From an uncultured Limosilactobacillus sp. (GTDB lineage Bacteria; Bacillota; Bacilli; Lactobacillales; Lactobacillaceae), in the NCBI GenBank assembly GCA_944326735.1, contig CALVFC010000091.1:1-6241 (forward strand): 6,241 bases of DNA. The letters are read 5' to 3'. Positions 5,753 to 6,241 of the stretch are shown here, one piece after another. A program made the translations under genes and the position numbers. Within the stretch, counting starts at the first letter, position 1; each line of letters begins with the position of its first letter. A model generated the notes under the pieces. It ran no database searches and was not told the origin of the DNA. It worked only from the letters and a program-made list of their open reading frames with translations.

Positions 5753-6241
5753 ATGATTAAAGTTGCTCCATCAATTTTGAGTGCTGACTATGTCAACCTG
5801 CAACCTGACATTGAAAAGGTTGATAAGGCTGGTGCTGAATACCTCCACATTGATGTTATGGATGGTTCATTCGTTCCTAGTATTTCTTACGGACCAGGCT
5901 TCGTTAAGGCTATCCGGCCAATCACCAAGATGACGCTGGATTGCCACCTGATGGTCCAAAATCCTGAACACATTCTGCCCGCCTTTATCGACGCTGGTCC
6001 GGACATCATTGGTGTTCAAGTGGAAGCAACCCAGCATATTCACCGTGCTTTGCAAATTATTAAGAACGGTGGCGTCAAGGCAGAAGTGGTTATTAACCCT
6101 GGAACCCCAGTGGCCATGATTGAACCTGTCCTGCACATGGTTGACCAAGTCTTAGTTATGACTGTTAACCCTTGTTTCGGTGGGCAAAAGTTCCTTCCAG
6201 AAACGGTTGACAAGATTGCCCAATTGAATGAACTGAAGAAG
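5753..6241 (+). CDS. rpe: Ribulose-phosphate 3-epimerase, 3'-truncated by window edge
   Basis: Rpe interconverts D-ribulose 5-phosphate and D-xylulose 5-phosphate in the pentose phosphate pathway; in heterofermentative lactic acid bacteria the product feeds phosphoketolase. The frame opens at ATG 5753 after a good ribosome binding site and is still open at the right edge: 163 residues are visible of a family length near 215-220. The TIM-barrel start VAPSILSADY is intact. Expected metal and catalytic residues are present: His32 and Asp34 in HIDVMDG, and His65 in DCHLM; the second catalytic aspartate should lie just beyond the edge. VVINPGTPV at 112-120 is typical. Two oddities stand out: the near-invariant VNPGFGG is VNPCFGG here (Cys141), and the strand that carries His in B. 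subtilis and E. coli reads GVQVEA with Gln89. The gene starts 10 nt after rsgA, the usual Bacillota order, and probably precedes a thiamine pyrophosphokinase gene outside the window. Confidence 0.96.
   Translation, partial: MIKVAPSILSADYVNLQPDIEKVDKAGAEYLHIDVMDGSFVPSISYGPGFVKAIRPITKMTLDCHLMVQNPEHILPAFIDAGPDIIGVQVEATQHIHRALQIIKNGGVKAEVVINPGTPVAMIEPVLHMVDQVLVMTVNPCFGGQKFLPETVDKIAQLNELKK

Noticed and set aside
5867..6148. 93-codon minus-strand frame opposite rpe
   Set aside because: The plus strand encodes an intact epimerase here; the reverse frame is a by-product of its codon pattern.
6207..6235. TTGACA at 6207-6212 as a promoter -35 inside rpe
   Set aside because: The -10 position is GAACTG, no match, and the sequence is explained by codons for Val-Asp-Lys.
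1..6241. Previously undescribed multi-gene system, mobile element, CRISPR array or RNA gene
   Set aside because: Every gene belongs to a well-known core family in its usual order, and I saw no direct repeat array, transposase, tRNA-like cloverleaf or long unexplained gap.

Overview
The window is one tightly packed, all-plus-strand stretch of a conserved Gram-positive housekeeping operon: fmt (5' end cut off), rsmB, stp/prpC, prkC/pknB, rsgA, rpe (3' end cut off). The gene order matches the fmt-rsmB-prpC-prkC-rsgA-rpe cluster known from Bacillota. The protein style, strong AGGAGG-type ribosome binding sites and a GC content that by eye is in the mid-to-high 40s point to a lactic acid bacterium of the family Lactobacillaceae. 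Genus cannot be fixed from the sequence alone.

Layout: positions 1-857 hold all but about the first 30 codons of methionyl-tRNA formyltransferase. 850-2199 is the 16S rRNA m5C methyltransferase RsmB, overlapping fmt by 8 nt. 2217-2957 is a PP2C-type phosphatase, followed 2 nt later by its partner PASTA-domain Ser/Thr kinase (2960-4852). 4867-5742 is the circularly permuted GTPase RsgA, best started at a GTG that the usual longest-frame call would miss. 5753 to the right edge is ribulose-phosphate 3-epimerase, open at the edge. No gap between genes exceeds 17 nt (14 nt before rsgA with the GTG start, 10 nt before rpe). I see no tRNA, rRNA, mobile element, CRISPR array or intrinsic terminator.

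How the genes fit together: fmt and rsmB serve translation initiation and the ribosome. The phosphatase and kinase form a reversible signalling pair that senses cell-wall fragments through extracellular PASTA domains. RsgA matures the 30S subunit and in Bacillus subtilis is a known kinase substrate. Rpe belongs to the pentose phosphate/phosphoketolase route. The genes look cotranscribed. An excellent extended -10 element inside the 3' end of rsgA, followed at once by an 11-bp imperfect stem-loop, suggests that rpe also has its own promoter and a structured leader.

The region is largely ordinary core genome. I did not find a new multi-gene system. The most interesting signals are the candidate internal promoter with its stem-loop, a matching TATAAT decamer inside rsmB, and an unusual cysteine in the conserved VNPGFGG motif of Rpe.
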